From the NCBI GenBank assembly GCA_003225515.1, contig QIAK01000393.1, positions 1-9,273 on the forward strand: a stretch of DNA of 9,273 nucleotides, in the 5' to 3' direction. Position numbers and translations under genes: made by a program. Of the stretch, positions 1 through 6,605 are shown piece by piece (positions within the stretch are counted from its first letter, which is position 1; each line of letters begins with the position of its first letter). This stretch comes from Acidobacteriota bacterium (GTDB lineage Bacteria; Acidobacteriota; Terriglobia; Terriglobales; Acidobacteriaceae). The notes beneath the pieces were generated by a model. The model was not told the DNA's origin, ran no database searches, and saw only the letters and a list, made by a program, of their open reading frames with translations.

Positions 1-1
1 T

Positions 2-652
2 CTCAAGGACAATGCCGAAGTGTTCTTGCAGGATTCTCTGACCGCGCCGAAAGTCAGCTTGAGCCCGAGCACATTGATGTTTCCGAAGCAGGTGCTGAAT
101 ACTACGAGCGCTCCGATTTCTACTCTGTTGATCAACGAAGGCAATACGACTCTCCAGATCAATAAGGTGGGCATCGCGACCAACAATTCAAGCGACTTCA
201 GCGTCTCCTTCAATGGTTGTGGGTCGATGCTGGCACCGGGCGCCAGATGCACTCTGGAAGCGACATTCACTCCAACCGCGAGCGGAAACCGCGGCTCGCT
301 GATGCAAGTGAGGGATAGCGGGGTCAACAGCCCGCAGAATGTAACCCTTTCAGGTGTGGGAACTGCAATCAGCCTGTCTCCGACTGGAATCCCGTTTGGA
401 AATCAGAAGGTGGGGACTACGAGTGCCGCACAGAACATCACACTGACGAACGTCGGCAAGTTGCTGGTCAGCTTTACGGGAAGCAAGATCAGCATTAGCG
501 GTGCGAAATCGAGTATTGCCGCAGGGGCGAGCTGCACGATCAGTGTTTCGTTTAAGCCGACTGCAACGGGACGGCGGACTGCCTCAGTAAGCGTCAGTGA
601 CAATGGCGGCGGGAGCCCACAGAAGGTGAGCCTGGTGGGAACAGGAACATAG
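2..652 (+). CDS. C-terminal part of a choice-of-anchor D (ASH/SPD-2/Hydin-type) repeat protein, 5'-truncated by window edge
   Basis: The reading frame is open to the window edge, so the true start lies upstream; a GTG at position 20 is only an internal valine codon. About 216 residues are visible. They form two beta-rich immunoglobulin-like repeats of the ASH (ASPM-SPD-2-Hydin) / choice-of-anchor D kind, at about nt 59-356 and 366-649. Typical motifs are LSPSTLMFPKQ and LSPTGIPFGNQKVGTTS, then LTNVG, FTPTASG/FKPTATG, and a closing SPQ-V-L-GTGT. Repeat 1 has the usual cysteine pair (codons 218 and 248). Repeat 2 is about ten residues shorter and keeps only the second cysteine (codon 533). In acidobacteria such repeats are usually the C-terminal part of large secreted or surface proteins with other N-terminal domains, for example beta-propellers; the function here cannot be told. 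It converges on the GH127 remnant. The family call is firm and the role is unknown. Confidence 0.85.
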   Translation, partial: LKDNAEVFLQDSLTAPKVSLSPSTLMFPKQVLNTTSAPISTLLINEGNTTLQINKVGIATNNSSDFSVSFNGCGSMLAPGARCTLEATFTPTASGNRGSLMQVRDSGVNSPQNVTLSGVGTAISLSPTGIPFGNQKVGTTSAAQNITLTNVGKLLVSFTGSKISISGAKSSIAAGASCTISVSFKPTATGRRTASVSVSDNGGGSPQKVSLVGTGT

Positions 653-654
653 GC

Positions 655-673
655 GGCACGAATCGCGCGTGCC
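655..673 (+). terminator. Possible hairpin after the ASH repeat gene
   Basis: A perfect 6-bp stem (GGCACG / CGTGCC) with a 7-base loop begins three bases after the TAG stop. There is no T-tract on the + strand, so it is not a canonical intrinsic terminator. It lies between two convergent reading frames, where a terminator would be expected. It may also be chance in GC-rich DNA. Confidence 0.3.
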
Positions 674-694
674 TCAAATCCGATTTCCACATGG

Positions 695-1253
695 TTACAC
701 AGTCTTATGGTTCACTTTCCAATACACGGCGTAGCGCTCGTGGATCACCTGGTTTAGCGGGACCATCGTCACTGGTTGCGATTGTCCGCTTTTTAATGCC
801 GCCTGACATTGCCCGAGCCCGGCGACCACGGCACCGGCATTATTTTTCAGGTCTTCATCTCCGCAGGCGGCGTACATGAGTGCGCACGCGGAAAGATAGT
901 GCCCTCCGGCGTAATGGCCGCGAAGTTCGCAGTCGGGCCTCTCCCATCCTCCCAGCGGCTGGGCTTGGGTCGAAATTCCGGCGGTGATCCGGAAAGTGTG
1001 TAAGAGGCGATCGGGCGGCAGCGAATGCAGATATCGGCGGACCGTCTCCCAATCGCACTTGCTTGAGGGGAAATGGGAGCGCCTTCCATGGAACTTTCTC
1101 GCGCTTCAAGGCCTTGGCGTCGTTCTGGATGGCGTTCAGCACCGGGTCTTGCAGCGGACCGGCCATCAATCCTTTTGGAAGCAGTGTCGAACCCGCGGCG
1201 CCGGCGACTGCTGTCAGAAAATGCCGGCGAGACAATGATGTGAAGCGAGCCAT
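695..1253 (-). pseudogene. GH127/DUF1680 (beta-L-arabinofuranosidase-type) remnant, internally deleted and frameshifted
   Basis: Reading leftward from an ATG at 1253, the N-terminus has a Tat signal (SRRHFL, then a hydrophobic stretch) followed by VPWKALPFPLKQVRLGDGP, the typical opening of Tat-exported DUF1680/GH127 proteins. At about 1034-1040 the homology jumps to another frame and continues as YLHSLPPDRLLHTFR, then PLGGWERPDCELRGHY and GGHYLSACALMYAACGD, to about 785. The next codons, QPVTMVPLNQ...ERYAVYWKV, resemble the extreme C-terminus of the same family and end at a TAA at 695-697. From memory of the family (about 600 residues or more), roughly ten residues are missing at the frame change, and the whole central catalytic region is missing at about 779-784. 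The intact N-terminal frame would yield only 132 residues with an unrelated tail. The product cannot be an active enzyme. It lies divergent to the hydroxyproline operon, which fits a past role in deglycosylating hydroxyproline-rich glycoproteins (inference). Confidence 0.85.
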
Positions 1254-1357
1254 TTTTCCTCCGTACTGATCCCGCCCGAGTGCAACGGTAATGGATATTG
1301 TCTACACTAATCGTCGAGTTGGCGAAAGGCTTATTCAAAATCGCGCCTGATTAAAAG
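1254..1357. promoter_or_regulatory. Divergent intergenic region with candidate operator upstream of the hydroxyproline operon
   Basis: These 104 bases separate the GH127 remnant from the operon and must hold the operon promoter. No convincing -35/-10 pair is visible. The most operator-like sequence is TTGTCTACAC at 1298-1307, whose core TGTCTACA is a perfect 3+3 dyad around CT. It resembles the TnGTnnACnA half-site pattern of FadR-subfamily (FCD) GntR repressors, a class often used to control amino-acid and sugar-acid catabolism. No regulator gene is in the window, so the assignment is a guess from motif shape. Confidence 0.35.
1258..1262 (-). promoter_or_regulatory. Shine-Dalgarno of the GH127 remnant
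   Basis: GGAGG on the minus strand stands four bases before the ATG at 1253. It supports that start and shows that the translation signal has outlived the coding sequence. Confidence 0.6.
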
Positions 1358-2488
1358 ATGAGCACAGCAGCCTATGACGTCGTGATTGTCGGGGCCGGGA
1401 TTGTGGGCGCGGCTTGTGCCGACGAGTTCACGCGCCGGGGTATGCGCGTGTTGGTTCTCGATCGCGATTTTGTAGGGTCCGGCGCCACAGCTGCCGGGAT
1501 GGGACACATCGTCGTAATGGACGATTCCGAGGCGCAGTTTGCCTTGACCCGCTATTCGCAGCAACTCTGGAAGAGTCTGCGCCCGCAACTGCCGGACGAC
1601 TGCGAATACGAGCAGTGCGGGACGATCTGGGTCGCGGCCGACGAAGAGGAACTGGAGGAGGTCCGGCGCAAGCACGCATACTATTCGCAACGCGGTGTTC
1701 CGGTGACAGTCCTCGATCCGCAGGCATTGCGCCAACTGGAGCCGAATTTGCGCGATGGCCTTTCAGGCGGCCTGCTCGTGGAAGAAGATATCGTGCTGTA
1801 TCCGCCGTGCGCAGCCCGGTTTCTGATGGAGCGGGCCAGAAAATGCGGGGCACAGATCCGGCTCGGCGTCACGGTGACACACCTCGGGCAAGGATTCGTT
1901 CGACTGTCGGACGGAGCCGAGATCACTGCGGGAATTGTCGTGAACGCGGCGGGAGCATGGGCTGCGGAACTGACCGGCGGAATTGAAGTAAAAAAACGCA
2001 AGGGACACCTGGTGATCACCGATCGCTATGCAGGCTTCCTGCGACATCAACTGTTGGAGCTTGGTTATTTGAAGAGCGCGCACTCGGTCGCGAGCGATTC
2101 GGTTGCGTTTAATGTGCAGCCTCGGCGAACTGGCCAGATTTTGATTGGCTCATCACGCCAGTATGGTGCGGAGCATCGGGAGGTCGACCAGCAGATTCTT
2201 CGGCGCATGCTGCGACGCGCGCAGGAGTACGTGCCGGGACTTGGTGCATTGTCCGCAGTACGGACTTGGACCGGATTCCGCGCCACTACGCCCGACAAAT
2301 TGCCGCTGATTGGTCCGAGTACGGGAGACAAGTCTCTTTTTCTTGCAACCGGGCATGAGGGACTCGGAATCACGACTTCGCTGGCCACGGCGAGAATCCT
2401 GGTAGATGCGATCACGGGCGCGAAGCCGGAGATTCTGATTGAGCCGTACTTGCCATCGCGAGCGGCCAAGGAATCTGTTCATGCCTGA
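1358..2488 (+). CDS. D-hydroxyproline dehydrogenase, DAO-type FAD subunit (beta-subunit/HcnC-like)
   Basis: This 376-residue protein belongs to the DAO/glycine oxidase family of FAD-dependent amine oxidoreductases. The N-terminal Rossmann motif VVIVGAGIVGAACADEF places the glycines at 12, 14 and 17, with D36 at the end of the second strand. The C-terminal FAD-binding part has GFRATTPDKLPLIGP from residue 306 and GHEGLG at 332-337. In the predicted three-subunit complex this subunit oxidises the C-N bond of cis-4-hydroxy-D-proline to 1-pyrroline-4-hydroxy-2-carboxylate and passes electrons to its partners. It overlaps the small [2Fe-2S] subunit gene by 8 nt, a sign of coupled translation. The ATG at 1358 has no clear Shine-Dalgarno, but it puts the FAD motif at the normal distance from the N-terminus. 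The same three-gene layout occurs in hydrogen cyanide synthase (hcnABC) and in octopine/nopaline oxidases. The downstream deaminase and aldehyde dehydrogenase favour hydroxyproline; the substrate is inferred, not seen. Confidence 0.85.
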   Translation: MSTAAYDVVIVGAGIVGAACADEFTRRGMRVLVLDRDFVGSGATAAGMGHIVVMDDSEAQFALTRYSQQLWKSLRPQLPDDCEYEQCGTIWVAADEEELEEVRRKHAYYSQRGVPVTVLDPQALRQLEPNLRDGLSGGLLVEEDIVLYPPCAARFLMERARKCGAQIRLGVTVTHLGQGFVRLSDGAEITAGIVVNAAGAWAAELTGGIEVKKRKGHLVITDRYAGFLRHQLLELGYLKSAHSVASDSVAFNVQPRRTGQILIGSSRQYGAEHREVDQQILRRMLRRAQEYVPGLGALSAVRTWTGFRATTPDKLPLIGPSTGDKSLFLATGHEGLGITTSLATARILVDAITGAKPEILIEPYLPSRAAKESVHA

Positions 2489-2738
2489 TTCCAACGTGAA
2501 CTCGGTGACATTGATCGTGAACGGTTCACCTGTGAATGTGCTTGCGGGGACAACGGTCGCGGTGGCTGTGGCGATTGCCGGCAGACCGTGCCGCACATCC
2601 GTCGGCGGCGAACCACGGGGGCCATTATGCGGGATGGGAATCTGCTTTGAATGTCGTGTGTCGATTAATGGAAGAAGCCATTGCCGGAGTTGCCAGATTG
2701 TGTGTGAGCCGGGGATGGAAGTGAAGACCGATGAGTAG
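2481..2738 (+). CDS. Small [2Fe-2S] subunit of D-hydroxyproline dehydrogenase (gamma-subunit/HcnA-like)
   Basis: This 85-residue protein has a beta-grasp [2Fe-2S] ferredoxin fold like the small subunits of HcnABC, SoxA-like and hydroxyproline dehydrogenase complexes. The cluster ligands appear as C50-x4-C55-x2-C58 in PLCGMGICFEC, with C71 as the probable fourth ligand (x12 spacing). C37, C68 and C75 are additional cysteines. The protein would carry electrons between the two flavin subunits. The ATG at 2481 is preferred over an in-frame GTG-type start at 2439 because it removes an unconserved 14-residue extension lying inside the upstream gene and starts the fold (VTLIVNG) at the normal distance. 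It overlaps the upstream stop by 8 nt (ATGCCTGA) and the next gene by 8 nt (ATGAGTAG), so all three subunits are tightly coupled, as expected for fixed stoichiometry. Confidence 0.85.
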   Translation: MPDSNVNSVTLIVNGSPVNVLAGTTVAVAVAIAGRPCRTSVGGEPRGPLCGMGICFECRVSINGRSHCRSCQIVCEPGMEVKTDE

Positions 2739-3957
2739 AGATTCGGAGAGTCGCTTCGACGTACTCGTCATTGGTGGAGGTCCTGCCGGCATCGCGGCAG
2801 CGGTGCGAGCGGCGGAATGCGGCGTCCGAGTCGGAATCGTGGATGATAATCCTGCGTTAGGCGGTCAAATCTGGCGCACTGGACTTGGCAACGCACACAG
2901 CGACGATGCAAAGAGGAAGATGTGGAGCAGTCGTTTACCTCCGGAAGTTATGGCGTTCTATGGGACCCGAGTTTTCGATCAAGCGGCAGCTGGCAAATTG
3001 TTGGCGGAGGATGCCGATGGGGTCCGCGAATTGTGTTACGCGAATTTAGTACTGGCGACGGGAGCGCGCGAGCGGTTTCTGCCCTTTCCAGGATGGACTC
3101 TACCGAACGTAATGGGCGCGGGTGGCTTGCAGGCGATGGTTAAATGCGGCCTGCCGATTCGTGGCAAGCGCGTAGTCATTGCCGGCACAGGACCGCTGCT
3201 GCTGGCGGTTGCGGCATACCTGCAAAAGCAGGGCGCCGAGATTGCTTTCATTTGCGAGCCGGCGGGACTAGTAAGGTATCCAGGGAAGATTTCCGAGGGA
3301 CTGCGCTTAAAAAAAGCCTTGGCCGGCATTCCATTGGCGACGAAATGTTGGCCGGTGGCGGCGCACGGTGCGCAGGCTCTTGAAAGCGTGACGATTTCAC
3401 GAGCCGGGAAGAAAGAAAACGTGTCGTGCGATTGTCTCGCGTGCGGATTTCATTTGGTGCCGAACACAGAGTTGCAGGCGCTGCTGGGCTGCCGAATCAC
3501 CGGCGGCTATGTGCAGGTGGACGAATTCCAACAAACGTCGGTGTCGCGAATCTTCTGTGCAGGCGAGCCTACAGGCATTGGCGGCGTGGAGTCGGCACTG
3601 GTCGAGGGAGAGATCGCCGGGTTGGCTGCTGCCGGGCAAGCGGCACGAGCGCGTCAGCTATTTGGCAAGCGACGAAAAACACGGCGCTTCACGACGATCT
3701 TAGATCAGGCATTCAGATTGCGACCCGAGCTAAAGCACCTGCCGTCGGCGGAAACGATTGTATGTCGCTGCGAAGACGTTTCATATTCCCGCCTGCAAGA
3801 ACAGCAATCCTGGCGTGCGGCGAAGTTGCATACGCGCTGCGGAATGGGCCTATGCCAGGGAAGAATCTGCGGACCAGCCACGGAATTTCTTTTCGGATGG
3901 AAGCAAGACTCGGTGCGTCCGCCAATTTTCCCAGCGCGTGTAGCGAGCATGGGATGA
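2731..3957 (+). CDS. D-hydroxyproline dehydrogenase, FAD/NAD subunit with BFD-like [2Fe-2S] domain (alpha-subunit/HcnB-like)
   Basis: This 408-residue pyridine-nucleotide-disulphide-oxidoreductase-type flavoprotein starts with VLVIGGGPAGIAAA (FAD glycines 15, 17 and 20) and GGQIWR at 44-49. ATGARER and PFPGW follow, and a second nucleotide-binding loop is IAGTGPLLLAVA (G152, G154). The C-terminal BFD-like domain has C345-x-C347 (IVCRCEDV) and C375-x4-C380 (CQGRIC), the expected [2Fe-2S] ligands; C370 is extra. HcnB-like and hydroxyproline dehydrogenase alpha subunits are, as I recall, about 460 residues, so this one is short. The loss seems to lie mainly between the first FAD motif and ATGARER. 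All recognisable cofactor motifs are present, so it should be functional. It overlaps the [2Fe-2S] gene by 8 nt. Opine oxidase or cyanide synthase subunits are the alternatives; the downstream genes argue against both. Confidence 0.85.
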   Translation: MSRDSESRFDVLVIGGGPAGIAAAVRAAECGVRVGIVDDNPALGGQIWRTGLGNAHSDDAKRKMWSSRLPPEVMAFYGTRVFDQAAAGKLLAEDADGVRELCYANLVLATGARERFLPFPGWTLPNVMGAGGLQAMVKCGLPIRGKRVVIAGTGPLLLAVAAYLQKQGAEIAFICEPAGLVRYPGKISEGLRLKKALAGIPLATKCWPVAAHGAQALESVTISRAGKKENVSCDCLACGFHLVPNTELQALLGCRITGGYVQVDEFQQTSVSRIFCAGEPTGIGGVESALVEGEIAGLAAAGQAARARQLFGKRRKTRRFTTILDQAFRLRPELKHLPSAETIVCRCEDVSYSRLQEQQSWRAAKLHTRCGMGLCQGRICGPATEFLFGWKQDSVRPPIFPARVASMG

Positions 3958-3991
3958 CGGAGTAGGCTGGTCTCTGATCCATGAATTGAAG

Positions 3992-3997
3992 AAGGAG
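3992..3997 (+). promoter_or_regulatory. Shine-Dalgarno fixing the deaminase start
   Basis: AAGGAG lies six bases before the ATG at 4004. An in-frame TTG at 3986 would put this site inside the coding sequence, so the ATG is chosen. Confidence 0.7.
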
Positions 3998-4003
3998 CTT
4001 GCG

Positions 4004-4927
4004 ATGAACTGGAAGGGCGTGATGCCCGCAATCACCACTTGCTTTAACAACGATCTCAGCATCGATTATCACTTCATGGTGGAACACAGCCGCTGGCTGT
4101 TCGACAACGGTTGCACCGGCGTGGTCGCGCTCGGGTCCCTGGGAGAAGGGGCGACGCTGGAGTTCGAAGAGAAGATCGCGATACTGCGCACTTGCGTGAA
4201 GGCGATTCACGGGCGCGGTCCGGTGGTGGCAGCCATCTCGGCCCTTTCGACGGCGGAGGCGGTGCGATTGGCGAAAAGCGCTGCGGATCTCGGATGCGAC
4301 GGGCTGATGGTCCTGCCTCCTTACGTTTACCAAGGCAACTGGCGAGAGATGAAGACGCACGTTGCCGCGGTGTTCAACGCAACACCATTGTCATGCATGC
4401 TCTACAACAATCCCATTGCGTACGGCACCGATTTTCTTCCTGAGCAGATTCGCGAGCTGGCGGGCGAGCATACCAATCTCACCGCGGTAAAGGAGTCAAG
4501 CACGGACGTGCGGCGGGTCTCGGCCATCCGCGCAGTACTGGACCAGCGGCTTGAAATTTGTGTAGGCGTGGATGATGCGGTGCTGGAGGCAATTGGCGTG
4601 GGAGCCACCGGATGGGTTGCCGGCCTGGCGAATGCGTTGCCGCGCGAATCGGTGGATTTGTTCAACGCGGGAATGAACGGCGAGACGGAAAAAGCATTCG
4701 AATTGTACCGCTGGTTCCTGCCGCTGCTCCGCATGGACACGGTTCCAAACTTCGTTCAACTCATCAAGCTGGTGCAGGCGGAAGCGGGCATGGGAAATTC
4801 GCGGGTACGCCCGCCACGCCTGGAGTTGGTGGGGACCGAACTTGAGCAGAATCGTAAAATTATTCGTGAGGCGTTACAGTCTCGTCCTCAGTCGGCGAGT
4901 ACGCTTGCTGTACCGCATGGAAAGTAA
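4004..4927 (+). CDS. lhpC: 1-pyrroline-4-hydroxy-2-carboxylate deaminase (DHDPS/NAL superfamily)
   Basis: This 307-residue protein is of normal length for the dihydrodipicolinate synthase / N-acetylneuraminate lyase TIM-barrel family. Visible family features are the substrate-carboxylate loop GSLGEG (44-49), the catalytic tyrosine in LYNNP (Y134), and the Schiff-base lysine in AVKESS (K163). In hydroxyproline catabolism this fold deaminates and dehydrates 1-pyrroline-4-hydroxy-2-carboxylate to 2-oxoglutarate semialdehyde and ammonia. The start is set by a good Shine-Dalgarno. It sits 46 bases after the dehydrogenase genes and 15 bases before the aldehyde dehydrogenase gene, in the order expected for the pathway. 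The superfamily is broad: true DapA, KDG aldolase and 5-keto-4-deoxyglucarate dehydratase share these residues. The specific function therefore rests on context, while the family call is certain. Confidence 0.82.
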   Translation: MNWKGVMPAITTCFNNDLSIDYHFMVEHSRWLFDNGCTGVVALGSLGEGATLEFEEKIAILRTCVKAIHGRGPVVAAISALSTAEAVRLAKSAADLGCDGLMVLPPYVYQGNWREMKTHVAAVFNATPLSCMLYNNPIAYGTDFLPEQIRELAGEHTNLTAVKESSTDVRRVSAIRAVLDQRLEICVGVDDAVLEAIGVGATGWVAGLANALPRESVDLFNAGMNGETEKAFELYRWFLPLLRMDTVPNFVQLIKLVQAEAGMGNSRVRPPRLELVGTELEQNRKIIREALQSRPQSASTLAVPHGK

Positions 4928-4942
4928 TTTCGGCTCCTTCAT

Positions 4943-6535
4943 ATGGCAAATCTTTCAGGACGGTCGTTGATTGGATTTCGAGAAGGTGCGGGCTCGGATG
5001 AGGCCATGTATGCGGTAGATCCCTCGACCGGCGAGCGCTTGCAGCCTGCATTCATTTCGGCTACGCCGGAGGAAGTAGAGCTCGCTGCCCGTCTTGCGAC
5101 GGAGGCTTTCGTCGGATACCAGCGCATTTCCGGACGCGACCGCGGCGCGTTCCTGCGCGCGATCGCTGCGAATATCGAAGCCATTGCGGACGATGTGATC
5201 GCGCGTGCCATGCAGGAAACAGCTCTGCCGCAGGCGCGATTGCAAGGCGAGACGGCGCGCACCTGCGCGCAGCTTCGTCTTTTTGCGCAGGTAGCGGAAG
5301 AGGGATCGTGGGTGCAGGCCCGCATCGACCGCGCGAATCCGCAACGGAAGCCTGCTCCCAAGCCCGACATTCGCTCCATGTTGCGGCCGCTGGGCCCGGT
5401 GGTGGTGTTTGGCGCCAGCAACTTCCCGCTGGCATTTTCAGTTGCGGGCGGCGATACCGCTTCGGCGCTCGCCGCCGGCAATACCGTAATTTTCAAAGCG
5501 CATCCGGCTCATCCCGGGACAAGTGAGTTGGTGGGACGGGCAATTCAGAAAAGTGTGCGCGATTGCGGTCTGCCGGAAGGAGTTTTTTCGCTTCTTTTCG
5601 AGGCCGGCACGCAGGTTGGAACTCAGCTGGTCAAACATCCGTTGGTGAAAGCTGGCGGGTTCACCGGTTCGCGAGTTGCCGGACGAATTTTGATGGACCT
5701 GGCGGCGGCGCGTCCCGAGCCGATTCCGTTCTATGCGGAAATGAGCAGCACGAATCCCGTTTTCATATTGCCGGGCGCGTTGCGGGAGCGCGGCGAGAAT
5801 ATTGCCGCTGGACTGCATACGTCGTTCACCATGGGCGCTGGCCAATTCTGCACCAAGCCGGGAATGGTTTTCTTGCCGGAAGCTCCGGAGGCTTCCGGGT
5901 TCGCGCAGAAGTTAAAAGGTTTAGTCGCGGAATCGGCTTCGTTCCATCTTCTGACGAAAACGATTCACTCTGCCTATGACTCCGCGATTGCCAAGCGCAA
6001 GGCCGATGCGTCGCTCAAAGTGGCGACTGTGGCTTCGCAAGCAGCGGCAGGCAAGAGTTTCGTCGCCTGTTCGGCGCTGTTCGAAACCGATGCGGCATCA
6101 TTTCTGGCTTCCGATCTGGATGCAGAAATCTTTGGTCCAACAACTCTGTTGGTGCAGCACTCCAGCCGCGATCAGATGATCGCGATTGCGCGCTCCCTGA
6201 AAGGCCATCTGACGGCGACGATTCATGGGACCGAACAGGATTTGTCTGAGTTTGCCGACCTGATCGCAATTCTGGAAAACAAAGTCGGCCGAATTGTGTT
6301 CAATGGATTTCCCACCGGCGTTGAGGTCACGCATGCGATGGTTCACGGCGGCCCGTACCCTTCGACTTCCGATGGGCGCTCGACTTCAGTCGGCAGTCAA
6401 GCCATCTTCCGGTTTGCGCGCCCGGTGTGCTATCAAGGATTTCCCGACGCTGCGCTGCCCGACGCGCTGAAGCACGCCAATCCATTGGGCATCTGGCGCA
6501 TGATAGATGGTGAGATGTCACGCGACCGCTCTTGA
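4943..6535 (+). CDS. 2-oxoglutarate semialdehyde (2,5-dioxovalerate) dehydrogenase, NAD(P)+-dependent
   Basis: This 530-residue aldehyde dehydrogenase has the length and look of the class III 2-oxoglutarate semialdehyde dehydrogenases used in hydroxyproline and sugar-acid breakdown. The segment RPLGPVVVFGASNFPLAFS, with AGNTVIFKAHPAHPGTSEL, is characteristic of that subgroup. The coenzyme loop is FTGS (G242, S243), the general-base glutamate is E266 in YAEMSS, and the nucleophile is C303 in GQFCTKPG. It would oxidise 2-oxoglutarate semialdehyde from the preceding enzyme to 2-oxoglutarate, completing entry into the TCA cycle. The ATG at 4943 lies 15 bases after the deaminase stop. No strong Shine-Dalgarno is seen, so translation may partly depend on the upstream gene. 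It is the last gene of the operon and converges on cysE. The equivalent gene in pseudomonads is called lhpG; I have not assigned that symbol firmly. Confidence 0.9.
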   Translation: MANLSGRSLIGFREGAGSDEAMYAVDPSTGERLQPAFISATPEEVELAARLATEAFVGYQRISGRDRGAFLRAIAANIEAIADDVIARAMQETALPQARLQGETARTCAQLRLFAQVAEEGSWVQARIDRANPQRKPAPKPDIRSMLRPLGPVVVFGASNFPLAFSVAGGDTASALAAGNTVIFKAHPAHPGTSELVGRAIQKSVRDCGLPEGVFSLLFEAGTQVGTQLVKHPLVKAGGFTGSRVAGRILMDLAAARPEPIPFYAEMSSTNPVFILPGALRERGENIAAGLHTSFTMGAGQFCTKPGMVFLPEAPEASGFAQKLKGLVAESASFHLLTKTIHSAYDSAIAKRKADASLKVATVASQAAAGKSFVACSALFETDAASFLASDLDAEIFGPTTLLVQHSSRDQMIAIARSLKGHLTATIHGTEQDLSEFADLIAILENKVGRIVFNGFPTGVEVTHAMVHGGPYPSTSDGRSTSVGSQAIFRFARPVCYQGFPDAALPDALKHANPLGIWRMIDGEMSRDRS

Positions 6536-6605
6536 TTTTCGTTCCGCAGGGCGCACTCCCGCTACGCAATCGCAATCCAGGCAAGCGACTCGTACATCTC
6601 TCTGG

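Noticed and set aside
691..1003. Small + strand frames opposite the GH127 remnant
   Set aside because: They are antisense to clearly recognisable homology, are rich in Arg/Gly/Pro, and have no ribosome-binding site.
847..1338. A 163-codon minus-strand frame overlapping the GH127 remnant
   Set aside because: All recognisable GH127 homology lies in the other two minus-strand frames; this third frame has no family resemblance.
1358..3957. Hydrogen cyanide synthase (hcnABC) or opine oxidase as the identity of the three-subunit enzyme
   Set aside because: The subunit architecture is shared, but the deaminase and 2-oxoglutarate semialdehyde dehydrogenase directly downstream fit hydroxyproline and have no role in cyanide or opine metabolism.
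4004..4927. dapA (lysine/diaminopimelate biosynthesis)
   Set aside because: The catalytic residues fit the whole superfamily, but the gene sits inside a catabolic operon between the dehydrogenase subunits and the semialdehyde dehydrogenase, with no lysine genes nearby.
6536..6605. A terminator between the convergent aldehyde dehydrogenase and cysE genes
   Set aside because: I looked for a hairpin with a T-tract in these 70 bases and found no stem longer than about four pairs.
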